Positions 17,945 to 25,898 of a DNA stretch of 36,227 nt are shown here, one piece after another. Position 1 is the first letter of the stretch; each line of letters starts with the position of its first letter. A program made the translations under genes and the position numbers. A model generated the notes under the pieces. The model ran no database searches. It saw nothing but the letters and a program-made list of their open reading frames with translations, and was not told the origin of the DNA. Source of the DNA: CAMLOF01 sp041913045 (GTDB lineage: Bacteria; Pseudomonadota; Gammaproteobacteria; Burkholderiales; Burkholderiaceae_C); assembly GCA_041913045.1 (NCBI GenBank), contig JAYSGB010000042.1:1-36227 (forward strand). Reading direction: 5' to 3'.

Positions 17945-18364
17945 TCAGCTCTCCCCGAGGCGCAGCAGCGACTGCTGCATGGAGCGCACGCGCCCCAGCA
18001 CCTCGACATTGGTTTCGAAGGCACGGGACGCCGACATCATGTCGGTCATCTCGGCCACGGCATTGACGTTGGGATAGAACACGTTGCCTTCCGCGTCTGC
18101 CATGGGGTGGTCGGGCTCGTGAACCTTGCGCACCGGCTCGGTGCTTTCCACCACGTCCAGCACCTGCACGCGCGCGCCGGGTACCTGGCCCTGGTCGGAA
18201 CGCTGGTAAATGGCGGCAAACACCGGCTTGCGGGCGCGGTATGCCGTGGTTTCCTCGCTGGCGGCGGAGTTCGCATTGGCCAGGTTGCTGGCAATGGTGT
18301 TGAGCCGCACCGTCTGTGCGGACATCGCCGAACCGGCAATCTGGGTGATCTGGTTGAATGCCAT
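17945..18364 (-). CDS. flgC: proximal rod protein FlgC
   Basis: Rod subunit of 139 aa with RLNTIASNLANANSAASEET, the rod-family motif, and the C-terminal EMTDMMSASRAFETNVEVLG typical of FlgC. ATG 18364 lies 2 nt after the flgB stop, with GGGG about 8 nt upstream; an in-frame GTG at 18370 overlaps the flgB stop and is an alternative. The motif YPNVNAVAEM is also characteristic. Confidence 0.95.
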   Translation of the reverse strand: MAFNQITQIAGSAMSAQTVRLNTIASNLANANSAASEETTAYRARKPVFAAIYQRSDQGQVPGARVQVLDVVESTEPVRKVHEPDHPMADAEGNVFYPNVNAVAEMTDMMSASRAFETNVEVLGRVRSMQQSLLRLGES

Positions 18365-18366
18365 GG

Positions 18367-18732
18367 TCACTGCCCCGAAATGGCCTGCGCCAGGCCCTTG
18401 AGCTTCATGTTGATGAAGGTCAGGCTCATCTGGAAATCAGACGCGTTCTGTGAAAAAGCTGCCTGCTCGACCCCGAGTTCCACGGTGTTACCATCTTGCG
18501 AGGGGTGGTTCGGCACGCGGTAGCCCAGTGCTGTGGACTGCGTGTCAAGAGGCAGATCCATGGCGTCGTCCTCGGTGGCACGGCGCAGGCTGGCAGCGAA
18601 GTCGATGTCCCGCGCCTGGTAACCCGGCGTGTTCACGTTAGCCAGGTTAGAAGCCAGCACCTTGGTGCGTTCCGCGCGCAGCTTCAGCGCATCGGCATGC
18701 ACGTCGAGCACCTGATTGAAATTGATGGCCAT
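18367..18732 (-). CDS. flgB: proximal rod protein FlgB
   Basis: Rod subunit of 121 aa beginning MAINFNQVLDVHADAL. VLASNLANVNTPGYQARDID is the canonical FlgB motif. The start ATG 18732 follows AAGGAG at 6 nt. It is first of the flgBCDEFGHIJKL operon. Its start codon shares the CATG at 18730-18733 with a possible start codon of flgA on the opposite strand, so its promoter must lie inside flgA. Confidence 0.96.
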   Translation of the reverse strand: MAINFNQVLDVHADALKLRAERTKVLASNLANVNTPGYQARDIDFAASLRRATEDDAMDLPLDTQSTALGYRVPNHPSQDGNTVELGVEQAAFSQNASDFQMSLTFINMKLKGLAQAISGQ

Positions 18733-19456
18733 GCGTTCTCCTTTCTCTTGCAAATGGTTGGTCCTGTGCCTGGGCTGGCCCTGGCTGGCCTTCGCCCAGC
18801 CCCACACCCCACAGGAAAAGGTCGCGGAAGCGGCCCGGCAGTACCTGCAGTCGCTCGCCGAGGCGCAGGACTGGCAGGACCCGGTGTTTGACATCCAGGT
18901 CGCGACGCGACTGAGCCACGACGGCGCCTGTTCGCGCCCGCTGGACATCCGGCCTGCGGAAACGAAACAGCTTTCGCGCATGCGCTTCGACGTGACCTGC
19001 AGCGGCGCGGGCGCGTGGCGCGAGACCTTCGTGGTGCGGGCACGTGTGCTGGCACAGGTGGTGGTGGCGGCAACGCCGATTTCGGCACGCCAACCCATAC
19101 GGGCCGACGACCTGCGAACCGAGGAACGTGACATCACAGCCATGCCCGATGCCCTGGCCCACCCGGAAGATGCCGAGGCACAGACCAGTCGGCGGGCGCT
19201 GCGCCCGGGGCAGGTGGTGCAAAAGCGTTTCCTGCTGGCCGAGTTGATGGTGCGGCGCGGAGCGCCAGTGCAGATCGTTGCGCGCACCGGCGGCGTGCAG
19301 GTGACGCACTCGGGTGAAAGCCTGGACAACGGCTCGCTGGGGCAGACGGTGCGTGTGCGCAACAGCGCCAGCGGCAAGGTGATAGATGCCCGGGTCGTGG
19401 ACCAGGGAGTGGTGGAGCCGTTGAACAGGATCGTCACGCCTCATTCCCCTGACTGA
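18731..19456 (+). CDS. flgA: flagella basal body P-ring formation protein FlgA
   Basis: Periplasmic chaperone for P-ring assembly, 241 aa from ATG 18731 (ATG 18725 is also possible). It has a signal peptide of about 22 residues ending LGWPWLAFA. The C-terminal half is the SAF domain: VVVAATPISARQPIRADDL, then LRPGQVVQKRFLLAELMVRR and SLGQTVRVRNSASGKVIDAR. It is the only hook-basal-body gene on the plus strand. The start has no good ribosome-binding site, and its 3' end overlaps the convergent muramidase gene by 16 bp. Confidence 0.93.
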   Translation: MRSPFSCKWLVLCLGWPWLAFAQPHTPQEKVAEAARQYLQSLAEAQDWQDPVFDIQVATRLSHDGACSRPLDIRPAETKQLSRMRFDVTCSGAGAWRETFVVRARVLAQVVVAATPISARQPIRADDLRTEERDITAMPDALAHPEDAEAQTSRRALRPGQVVQKRFLLAELMVRRGAPVQIVARTGGVQVTHSGESLDNGSLGQTVRVRNSASGKVIDARVVDQGVVEPLNRIVTPHSPD

Positions 19457-20160
19457 AGCTGACGGGCCACGCGGACCAGCTTGCGGGCGTAGTCCGGATC
19501 GGTGGCGTAACCACCGCGCGCCAGGCCCTGTGCGAATGCCTCGGCGTCTCCGCCTGCGTTCAAGGCCGTCTGGTAGCGCGGGTTGCCCAGCAGCAGCTGC
19601 GCGTAGTCCCGCATGGCGCTGGCCATGTCCGGATAACTTCGGAAGCGCTCTGCGCGCTTGACGTCCTGGCCTTGCTCGTGTTCCGTGGTCATGGCGTCCA
19701 GCACGGCGCCACGCCAGTTACCGCCAGCCTTGATGCCGAAGAAGTTGTGGCTGTTCGAGCCGTCGCTGTTGCGCAGGGGCCGCGCACCCCAGCCAGACTC
19801 CAGCGCGGCATGGGCCACCACAAGCTCCGGCGCCACCCCCAGCTGCTGGGCCGCCTCCGCCGCAGGCGCCTGGATGTCTGCCAGGAATGCCGCGCGGTCA
19901 GCCGGGCTCGTGCCCTCGGCAGTAACGGACTCGGACCGGTTACCGGCCGCCACCGGGTTCAGGCGCCAGCGCTGCCAGGCACCTTCCACGGACATGGCAG
20001 GCGTCTGCTCGCCGCCATGCTCGATGAAGTGCCTGACCTCGGCATCCACCTCGCGCCACAGTCGCGTGAACCCGCCGCCGCCGTTCGGGCGAACGGCCCC
20101 GGCTGCGGCCTGGGAGGACGCAGACGCGGCGTGGGCCCAGCTGGCGTCAGGCAGGCGCAT
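19441..20160 (-). CDS. stand-alone FlgJ-type peptidoglycan hydrolase
   Basis: Protein of 239 aa with no rod-binding domain. Residues of about 88-235 form a glucosaminidase (GH73-type) domain like the C-terminal half of E. coli FlgJ: VVAHAALESGWGARPLR with candidate catalytic E121, SHNFFGIKAGGNWRG, and SYPDMASAMRDYAQLLLGNP. It should cut peptidoglycan so that the rod can pass. No signal peptide is seen, which fits export through the flagellar gate. It overlaps the end of flgN by 14 nt and is last in that operon. Confidence 0.9.
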   Translation of the reverse strand: MRLPDASWAHAASASSQAAAGAVRPNGGGGFTRLWREVDAEVRHFIEHGGEQTPAMSVEGAWQRWRLNPVAAGNRSESVTAEGTSPADRAAFLADIQAPAAEAAQQLGVAPELVVAHAALESGWGARPLRNSDGSNSHNFFGIKAGGNWRGAVLDAMTTEHEQGQDVKRAERFRSYPDMASAMRDYAQLLLGNPRYQTALNAGGDAEAFAQGLARGGYATDPDYARKLVRVARQLQSGE

Positions 20161-20572
20161 AGGTCGACACCTCCTGCTGCAGGACGCGTTGCATGATTTC
20201 GTGCTGTTCGGTCAGCAGGCTGCAGTTGCGCAGGTTCAGGCGCTTGCATTCGCGCACCAGGCCTTCCAGCTCTCGGGTCCAGTCGGCCAGCAGTGAAGCC
20301 GACGCCGCGCCCAGGCGCCGCTGCAAGGCCGCGTGCGCCGTTGCAGGCGGTTGTTTGGTCAAGGCGGATGCGAGTGTCATGCGCTCGGCTCGGCGCTGGT
20401 CGATGACGTCGACCAGGCCGGCGATGTCGCTGCACACCTGCCTGACGCGCTCCACCTGGTGGCGCAATGCGGCCTCGAACTGCGCGTCAAGAAGGTTACG
20501 CAAGGCGTGGTAGTCCTGCACGTCCGCGCGCACCATGTCGAGGTAACGACCAACCTCCCTCTTGGTTGTCAC
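20147..20572 (-). CDS. flgN: FlgN-like export chaperone for FlgK/FlgL
   Basis: Helical protein of 141 aa with long amphipathic segments and the C-terminal LEGLVRECKRLNLRNCSLLT typical of FlgN, including the NxxN-type stretch. The start is GTG 20572, supported by GGAGG 7 nt upstream and a GTGA overlap with the flgM stop. FlgN binds FlgK and FlgL and delivers them to FlhA. The position after flgM is conserved. Confidence 0.85.
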   Translation of the reverse strand: MTTKREVGRYLDMVRADVQDYHALRNLLDAQFEAALRHQVERVRQVCSDIAGLVDVIDQRRAERMTLASALTKQPPATAHAALQRRLGAASASLLADWTRELEGLVRECKRLNLRNCSLLTEQHEIMQRVLQQEVSTYAPA

Positions 20573-20856
20573 GATTGGCCTCCGTGGAACTTGGTGATCA
20601 GCCGCGCCAGCTTCTGCGGATCAAAAGCGATCTCGCCCCGTGCGAGCGCGTCACGCAGCTCCACCACGCGTGCCTGATCGATTTCGGGCATTTCCTTCAT
20701 GGCCTCGATCGCCGGCAGCAGCACGCCGGAACGCAGTTCACCTGCCCCGGAACGGGGCGAGGGGCGTGCGGCATGAGCCGTGTTTTCGGTGTTCGCCGTG
20801 CCAACAGGCTTGGACTGCTGGGCGCTGTCCACAGGGGTGTTGCTGGAGATCCTCAT
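20569..20856 (-). CDS. flgM: anti-sigma-28 factor FlgM
   Basis: Small secreted inhibitor of FliA, 95 aa from ATG 20856, chosen because it gives the usual MRISSNTP-type FlgM start and has GAGG 8 nt upstream. An ATG at 20904 overlapping the motB stop would add 16 residues. The C-terminal half (VVELRDALARGEIAFDPQKL followed by ARLITKF) is the FlgM sigma-binding pattern. It is exported after hook completion, releasing FliA. It lies in the same operon as fliA. Confidence 0.9.
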   Translation of the reverse strand: MRISSNTPVDSAQQSKPVGTANTENTAHAARPSPRSGAGELRSGVLLPAIEAMKEMPEIDQARVVELRDALARGEIAFDPQKLARLITKFHGGQS

Positions 20857-20900
20857 GCGGTTGCCTCGGGTAGGTTTGGTATCCATCGTGTCTCTCGCCG

Positions 20901-21935
20901 TCATTGGCCCGCCGGGGCGGATGGCGTGGCGCCACTCAACTGGCGGCCGACAGCACGCAGTTGGTCGCGCAGTACCGCCAGCACGCCCGGGCCGGGCAAG
21001 ACGGCATCCACGCTGGGCATCAATTTGCGGGCTTCTTCTTCCACCACTTCCGGTGCGCCGTACATCGCGGCAATCCCATCGGCCTGCGCCTTGGTCAAGA
21101 TGACCAGTTCGATGCGGCGGTTGCGGCTGGCCAGCGGATTGGCCACGTCCAGCGGCGCCTGGTCGGCCATGCCAACCATCTGAAGCACACTGGCGTCGGG
21201 CATCCCACCGTCGACCAGAAGACCGCGCGCCGTTGCGGCACGGCTGCTGGAGAGCGTCCAGTTGGAACGGGCGTGGTTGTGCGGGTCGGCGTAAGGCTGC
21301 GCGTCAGTGTGTCCAACGATCAGCATCTGGTTTTCCATGCGGGCAAACAGCGGCCCCATCTGTTGCAGGAGATCACGGAACCGGGCAGTGGGCACGGAAC
21401 TGCCCAGCTCGAACATGCCTTCGTTGTCGGTGTCATGCAGCATGACGCGCAGGCCGTAAGGGGTGATCACGGTCTGCAGGTTGGCCTTCAGGCCGCTTTG
21501 TTCGCTCATACGGGCCAGAACTTCGGCCAGATCGCGCAGGTCGGTGGGTGATTCGTAGCGCACGCGGCTCTTGCCGGTGGGCTTGCCGATTTCGTCCGGG
21601 TAGTCGGGGCCGTGGCCGGTCTTGCGCGAAGGCACCGCCTCGTTGTGGCGGGGCAGCGGCTCACGTGAGATCAGGCTGCCGCGAGGACCGCCCATGGTCT
21701 CGCTCATGCGGCCCTTTCCCTGGTCGAGCAGGCTGCTGGACGAGTTTTGCAGCGATGCCTGAGCCTCCTCCGTCTGACGCGCGGCAAGCACCCACAGCAC
21801 GAGGTACAGGCACATCAGCGCCAGACAGAAGTCGGCAAACGCCACCTTCCAGCTGCCGCCATGCTCTTCCTCTTCGTGACGGCGGCCGCCACGCTTGATG
21901 ATGGCGGCCTTGTGTTCCTTACCCTTGCTGGACAC
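20901..21935 (-). CDS. motB: flagellar stator protein MotB (LafU-like)
   Basis: Stator subunit of 344 aa. The start GTG 21935 follows AGGAG at 6 nt and overlaps motA by 17 nt. A basic/acidic N-terminus with EEEE is followed by a single membrane helix WKVAFADFCLALMCLYLVLW holding the ion-binding D35 (equivalent of E. coli D32). The C-terminal OmpA-like domain (MLIVGHTDAQPYADP, ASRNRRIELVIL) anchors it to peptidoglycan. The helix looks like the proton type, but this cannot be proven from sequence. Confidence 0.94.
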   Translation of the reverse strand: MSSKGKEHKAAIIKRGGRRHEEEEHGGSWKVAFADFCLALMCLYLVLWVLAARQTEEAQASLQNSSSSLLDQGKGRMSETMGGPRGSLISREPLPRHNEAVPSRKTGHGPDYPDEIGKPTGKSRVRYESPTDLRDLAEVLARMSEQSGLKANLQTVITPYGLRVMLHDTDNEGMFELGSSVPTARFRDLLQQMGPLFARMENQMLIVGHTDAQPYADPHNHARSNWTLSSSRAATARGLLVDGGMPDASVLQMVGMADQAPLDVANPLASRNRRIELVILTKAQADGIAAMYGAPEVVEEEARKLMPSVDAVLPGPGVLAVLRDQLRAVGRQLSGATPSAPAGQ

Positions 21936-22845
21936 GGCGGTCTCCTGCACGGCGGTTGAACTGCGGTTTTTCGTCGTCGCCACCACCGCTCAGGGCGTTG
22001 ATCCACCCCTCAAGCTCCGAGAAACTGGGCTTGATATTGAGCTGCACGAGACGGCGGCCGGCGTCAATCGCAAGCAACGCGGGCTTGCCCGACAGATGGG
22101 TAACCAGCACCACTTTCACGCATTCCATGTTGGACATGTCGCTCTTGACGACCTGCTTCATGATGTTGCTGATCGGGTCCAGCACGGCGTAGCACAAGAA
22201 GATGCCGATGAAGGTACCCACCATGGCTGCTGCCACCTTGGCCGCGATCTCGGCAGCACCCGCGCCATCGCCCACCGAGTTCATGGCCATGACGATACCT
22301 AGCACCGCCGCCAGAATGCCGAAGCCCGGCATGGCTTCGCCGATCTTGTGCAACGACTTGGCAGGCTGGTTAAGTTCTTCATCGATGGCTTCGAGCTCCT
22401 GGTCCAGCACACCTTCAAGTTCGTGCTCGTTGATCTTGCCCATGGCCATGAGGCGGAAGTTGTCGACGATGAAGTGCAGCAGCTTGGGCTCGTCCAGCAC
22501 CATGGGGTAGTTCTGGAACAGCTGGCTCTTGTGGGGTTGCTCCACGTGGGCGTCCAACGCCTTGAGACCGCCTGCCGCCGTCTGCAGCAGCTCGTACATC
22601 AACAGCAGCAGCTGGCGCTGGAATTCGTAGGCATCGCGCTTCCTTGGCGACAGCACCTTGCCCAGTTGCAGCCGCATTTCGGTCAGCACGTGGCGCGGGT
22701 TGCCCACCACGATCGCGCCCAGCCCCGCGCCTCCAATAATCAGCAATTCGATCGGCTGCCAGATCACACCAAGATTACCGCCATGAATCAGGAAGCCCCC
22801 GAACACACAGAAGATGACGATGAAGAAGCCAAAAAACAGTTGCAT
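21919..22845 (-). CDS. motA: flagellar stator protein MotA (LafT-like), altered power-stroke residues
   Basis: Stator subunit of 308 aa with four membrane segments (about 1-22, 32-50, 168-190, 200-225). The TM3 proline motif PGFGILAAVLGIV is conserved. In an ungapped alignment with E. coli MotA, position 90 is Ala (Arg90 in E. coli) and position 98 is Asp (Glu98); the shared xExP at 102-104 anchors the alignment. No Arg lies between residues 78 and 130 except near 130. A C-terminal tail rich in Arg and Asp is added. It lies 22 nt after fliA. Confidence 0.95.
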   Translation of the reverse strand: MQLFFGFFIVIFCVFGGFLIHGGNLGVIWQPIELLIIGGAGLGAIVVGNPRHVLTEMRLQLGKVLSPRKRDAYEFQRQLLLLMYELLQTAAGGLKALDAHVEQPHKSQLFQNYPMVLDEPKLLHFIVDNFRLMAMGKINEHELEGVLDQELEAIDEELNQPAKSLHKIGEAMPGFGILAAVLGIVMAMNSVGDGAGAAEIAAKVAAAMVGTFIGIFLCYAVLDPISNIMKQVVKSDMSNMECVKVVLVTHLSGKPALLAIDAGRRLVQLNIKPSFSELEGWINALSGGGDDEKPQFNRRAGDRRVQQG

Positions 22846-22867
22846 GGATACAGTCCGTGTTCTTGAG

Positions 22868-23590
22868 TCAGTGGGTTTGAAGCAGGGCCTTCATCTTCTG
22901 CAGTGCAGACTTGTTGATCTGGCACACGCGCGCCTCGGTCAGCTGCAGCACCGCGGCGATTTCCTTGAGACTGAGTTCGAATTCGTAATAGAGCTGGACG
23001 ACGCGCTGCTCCCGCTCGTTGAGTGCGGTCAGCGCCTGCTCGATGCTGCGCCGCGCGATCCACTCGGCCTCGGGCGAGTGTTGTACGCCGGAAGGCTGGT
23101 GTATCTCCTGCACGAGTTCGTCGAAACTCGCCATTTCCTCAGAGTTGGTGTCTTGCTGGTAGGCGATGTAGTCGTCAACGGTCATGCCCAGCGCCGCGAC
23201 GATCTCGCTTTCGCTGGGCTCACGCCCGAGGCGCCGGCGCAGTTCGCGCACGCCGTCGCGCACGCGGTGGCTCTCCTGCCGCACGGTACGGGGGCGCCAG
23301 TCCTGGCGGCGCAGCTCGTCGAGAATGGCTCCGCGCACACGCAGGACGGCGTAGGCCTCGAAGCGCTCGTCGGGCTCGCCGTAGCGGCGCAGTGCATCCA
23401 GCAGCCCCATGAGGCCGATCTGCATCATGTCGTCGCGGTCCATGGCGCCCGCAGCCTGAGAGGAGAGCTGACGCACAACGCGCTTCACCATAGGGGCATG
23501 GGCCACAAGATGGCGCTGCTCCTCCGCAGCGGCAAAGCGGTCTGCCGCCTGCACGCTAGCCATTTCGGTGTAACCGTTGTGCATGGCCAT
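22868..23590 (-). CDS. fliA: flagellar RNA polymerase sigma-28 factor FliA (LafS-like)
   Basis: Sigma factor of 240 aa. Region 2 includes DRDDMMQIGLMGLLDALRRY and AYAVLRVRGAILDELRRQDW; region 3 covers VRQESHRVRDGVRELRRRLG; region 4 ends with the helix-turn-helix LSLKEIAAVLQLTEARVCQI. ATG 23590 is used; GTG 23596 overlapping the fliL stop (GTGA) is also possible. It should transcribe flagellin and probably its own operon, and is inhibited by FlgM. Confidence 0.96.
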   Translation of the reverse strand: MAMHNGYTEMASVQAADRFAAAEEQRHLVAHAPMVKRVVRQLSSQAAGAMDRDDMMQIGLMGLLDALRRYGEPDERFEAYAVLRVRGAILDELRRQDWRPRTVRQESHRVRDGVRELRRRLGREPSESEIVAALGMTVDDYIAYQQDTNSEEMASFDELVQEIHQPSGVQHSPEAEWIARRSIEQALTALNEREQRVVQLYYEFELSLKEIAAVLQLTEARVCQINKSALQKMKALLQTH

Positions 23591-23592
23591 GC

Positions 23593-24063
23593 TCACTCGA
23601 TGATCAGCTTGCCGATCATGGCCACTGTGAAGGGTTTTTCGCGCCCTTCAGCCTTGTAGGCGGAATCCAGCGCCTGGTTGATGGAGGCAGTCAGTTCGTC
23701 AATGGTTAGCAGACTCGCCTGCTCCAGGGTGTAGAAGGACAGAGCCTTGACCACGATGCTACGCAACAGCGGCAACTGGTTCTTGACAGCGCCTTCGCCA
23801 TCCTTGGGGGTCTTGAACACCAGGTCCACGGCGATGTAGTTCGACAGTGGTGCCCCTTCCTGCGCACGCAGCATGACGATGACCTTGTCCAGGCTGACGT
23901 ACTTGTACTCGCGCTTGTCCTCCACGGGCGCATGCTCCTGCGCCGTTACGGCATCGTCGCTCTGCGTGGACTTGACCCACCACAGCACAACGGCCCCCAC
24001 GCCGATGGCGGTAACGATGAAAACGGCCAGGACCAATGCAATCAGTTTGAGTTTCTTTTTCAT
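23593..24063 (-). CDS. fliL: FliL-like basal-body-associated membrane protein
   Basis: Protein of 156 aa with a lysine-rich start, one membrane helix at about 7-29 (LIALVLAVFIVTAIGVGAVV), and a periplasmic stomatin-like FliL domain with YKYVSLDKVIVMLRAQEG near 53-70 and a C-terminal IGKLIIE. FliL proteins surround and help the stator. It follows fliK and precedes fliA with a GTGA overlap. Confidence 0.85.
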   Translation of the reverse strand: MKKKLKLIALVLAVFIVTAIGVGAVVLWWVKSTQSDDAVTAQEHAPVEDKREYKYVSLDKVIVMLRAQEGAPLSNYIAVDLVFKTPKDGEGAVKNQLPLLRSIVVKALSFYTLEQASLLTIDELTASINQALDSAYKAEGREKPFTVAMIGKLIIE

Positions 24064-24078
24064 GTGGGGTTACCGGGT

Positions 24079-25176
24079 TCAGGCCAGATCGAAGGTTTGG
24101 GCCGCGTCTTTTTCGTCACCGCCGCTGGCGCGTGCAGGCGGTTCTTCGCGGCTCTCTTGCCGCTGGCGCTGCTGTCGCCCGTCGGGCGAGCCGAGGTGAT
24201 CGGACGCGACCTGCACGGTCACGCTGGCCTGCTGGCGCAACGAAAGTTCCTGGCGCAGGCCTTCGCTGATGGACTGCAACTGCCGTGTGACATCGGCATG
24301 CGTGGCGCTGAGCTGGACCTGCCAGCTGCCGCCCTCTTGCCGCAGGATGATCTCAACACGGCCCAGCATGGGCGGGTCCAGCCGGATCACGGCACGCTCC
24401 TGGCCCTGGGCGCACTGGATCTGGAGGCGTTCGCCCAGGGCTTGCGCCAGCGGACGCTGCCACAGGCTGGGTTGACGGGGGTGCAAGGCCAGGGGTGCCT
24501 GCGCATCCTGTGCATGGCCCGCTGCAGGCACCACCGTGGCCATGTCGGCGACCTTCGGCGTTCCATCGACCGCCAGCGGGCTGCTGGCCTGCACTTGCCC
24601 CGACGCCTTCGCCTGACCTTCACCGACGGACTGGACAGCACCCGCAGCAGCGGCACGTCCGGAGTCCGCCAGCTTGGCGGTGAGGGCGTTCGCAGCATCT
24701 GCGTCGATACCCACCCCCTGAAGCTTGGCGCCAGCGGGGAGCTTCTCTTCATCGCCTGCGGCGGTCATCATCCTCAACGCCCAGACGTCCGGCACGGCGT
24801 CGCCACGTGACACACCGCTGACGAGCGGTCCGGCAGTTGCTGCCGGACCGGATTCCGACGAATCCATACCCACCGCCGACGGTTGCGCTGCCAGTGATAG
24901 ACGCAACACCAACCCCGCGTCGACGTCTTGCGTCCCCTGGTGTATGGCCAACGCGGCGCCAGCCCCATCCGCCGGGATGGCCTGTGCGTCGGCCGTCTCG
25001 ACCGTTTCGGTGTCTGCCACGGCAGGTAGCAGGTCTTGCGGCAGCAACTGCGACAGGACGTCGACGAACAGGGGCAGATCCAGACCGAACCCGGCCGTCT
25101 GAATGGCGGCGCCCGGCGCGCCGTCTGCGAATGGAACACCCAGGGTGAGCAAGGGTGTCTGTATGGCCACGGTCAT
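24079..25176 (-). CDS. fliK: flagellar hook-length control protein FliK
   Basis: Secreted molecular ruler of 365 aa. The middle is low-complexity and rich in Ala, Gly, Gln and Pro. The C-terminal domain (LGERLQIQCAQGQERAVIRL, then DPPMLGRVEIILRQEGGSWQ) is the FliK Flg_hook domain that contacts FlhB. The tail is Gln/Arg-rich. ATG 25176 overlaps the stop of the upstream FliT-like gene as ATGA. Position between fliT and fliL matches lafE in lateral clusters. A second FliK-like gene exists at 6667-7701. Confidence 0.92.
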   Translation of the reverse strand: MTVAIQTPLLTLGVPFADGAPGAAIQTAGFGLDLPLFVDVLSQLLPQDLLPAVADTETVETADAQAIPADGAGAALAIHQGTQDVDAGLVLRLSLAAQPSAVGMDSSESGPAATAGPLVSGVSRGDAVPDVWALRMMTAAGDEEKLPAGAKLQGVGIDADAANALTAKLADSGRAAAAGAVQSVGEGQAKASGQVQASSPLAVDGTPKVADMATVVPAAGHAQDAQAPLALHPRQPSLWQRPLAQALGERLQIQCAQGQERAVIRLDPPMLGRVEIILRQEGGSWQVQLSATHADVTRQLQSISEGLRQELSLRQQASVTVQVASDHLGSPDGRQQRQRQESREEPPARASGGDEKDAAQTFDLA

Positions 25177-25481
25177 GACTGGTCCTCGAATTGTTCGGCG
25201 ATGGCATAGGCCTGGCGGCCCTCCCGGTGGAGGCACAACTCCTGCATGCGTGTCTGTGCTTGAGTGCACGCCTGGCGGCACGTCTCCAACGCCTGCGCGT
25301 GCGCCTGGCGCAGGGACGAAACGGCCGGGCGGTCGTGCGCGCCCGGCACGCGTGATGCGACAAGCCGGGCCACCAGCGTGTGCACTTCGGCATCAAGCGA
25401 CTGCAAGGCGTTCCAGTCGCGGCTCTGCGTGCAAGCGCGCAAACGCAAGGTCAGCTTCTCCATGGTCCGGGTGTCATCCAT
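25173..25481 (-). CDS. fliT: FliT-like flagellar chaperone (LafD position)
   Basis: Small helical protein of 102 aa starting MDDTRTMEKLTLRLRACTQS. The size, charge and position after fliS and before fliK fit a FliT/LafD-type chaperone for the filament cap FliD. ATG 25481 overlaps the fliS stop by 8 nt; ATG 25463 is an alternative. Sequence similarity to classical FliT is weak by eye, so the name is mainly by context. Confidence 0.6.
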   Translation of the reverse strand: MDDTRTMEKLTLRLRACTQSRDWNALQSLDAEVHTLVARLVASRVPGAHDRPAVSSLRQAHAQALETCRQACTQAQTRMQELCLHREGRQAYAIAEQFEDQS

Positions 25482-25860
25482 GGTGGCGCTGCAAACCTTC
25501 CCAGCCTTCTCGCAGGGTACCGAGCAGGCTGGCCACTTCGTCGATGGGTGCGGTGTCCAGCTGGACCCCCGCAGCGTGCAGGCGCCTTGCGCAGTAGTCG
25601 TACAACTCCCCCAGGTTCTCCACCAGCTCGCCGCCGCCGTCCGTTTCAAGCGCGCTTGCCAGACCGTTGAGGATGTTCACGCAACGGTCGATGCTGATCG
25701 CCTTGAGCTCGTGGCGCTGCGCTTCGATGTGCGCCCTGGCTCGAGCCAGCTCGTCCTGAATGCCGCTCATCAGGATCAGTACAAGCTGGACAGGAGACGC
25801 CTGGGCGGTCTGGGCACCCAGGTTGACGTTCAGATAGCTGTTGTAAGCGTCGTAGTTCAC
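25474..25860 (-). CDS. fliS: flagellin export chaperone FliS
   Basis: Chaperone of 128 aa. It begins (M)NYDAYNSYLNVNLGAQTAQA and continues ASPVQLVLILMSGIQDELAR, the conserved FliS start. It binds the flagellin C-terminal D0 helix and keeps it export-competent. The start is GTG 25860, with no clear ribosome-binding site, 38 nt after fliD. The C-terminal 40 residues are less typical. Confidence 0.92.
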   Translation of the reverse strand: MNYDAYNSYLNVNLGAQTAQASPVQLVLILMSGIQDELARARAHIEAQRHELKAISIDRCVNILNGLASALETDGGGELVENLGELYDYCARRLHAAGVQLDTAPIDEVASLLGTLREGWEGLQRHHG

Positions 25861-25898
25861 GGCGTGGCTTGGCAGGTTGGAAAGTTTGTCGGCGATGG

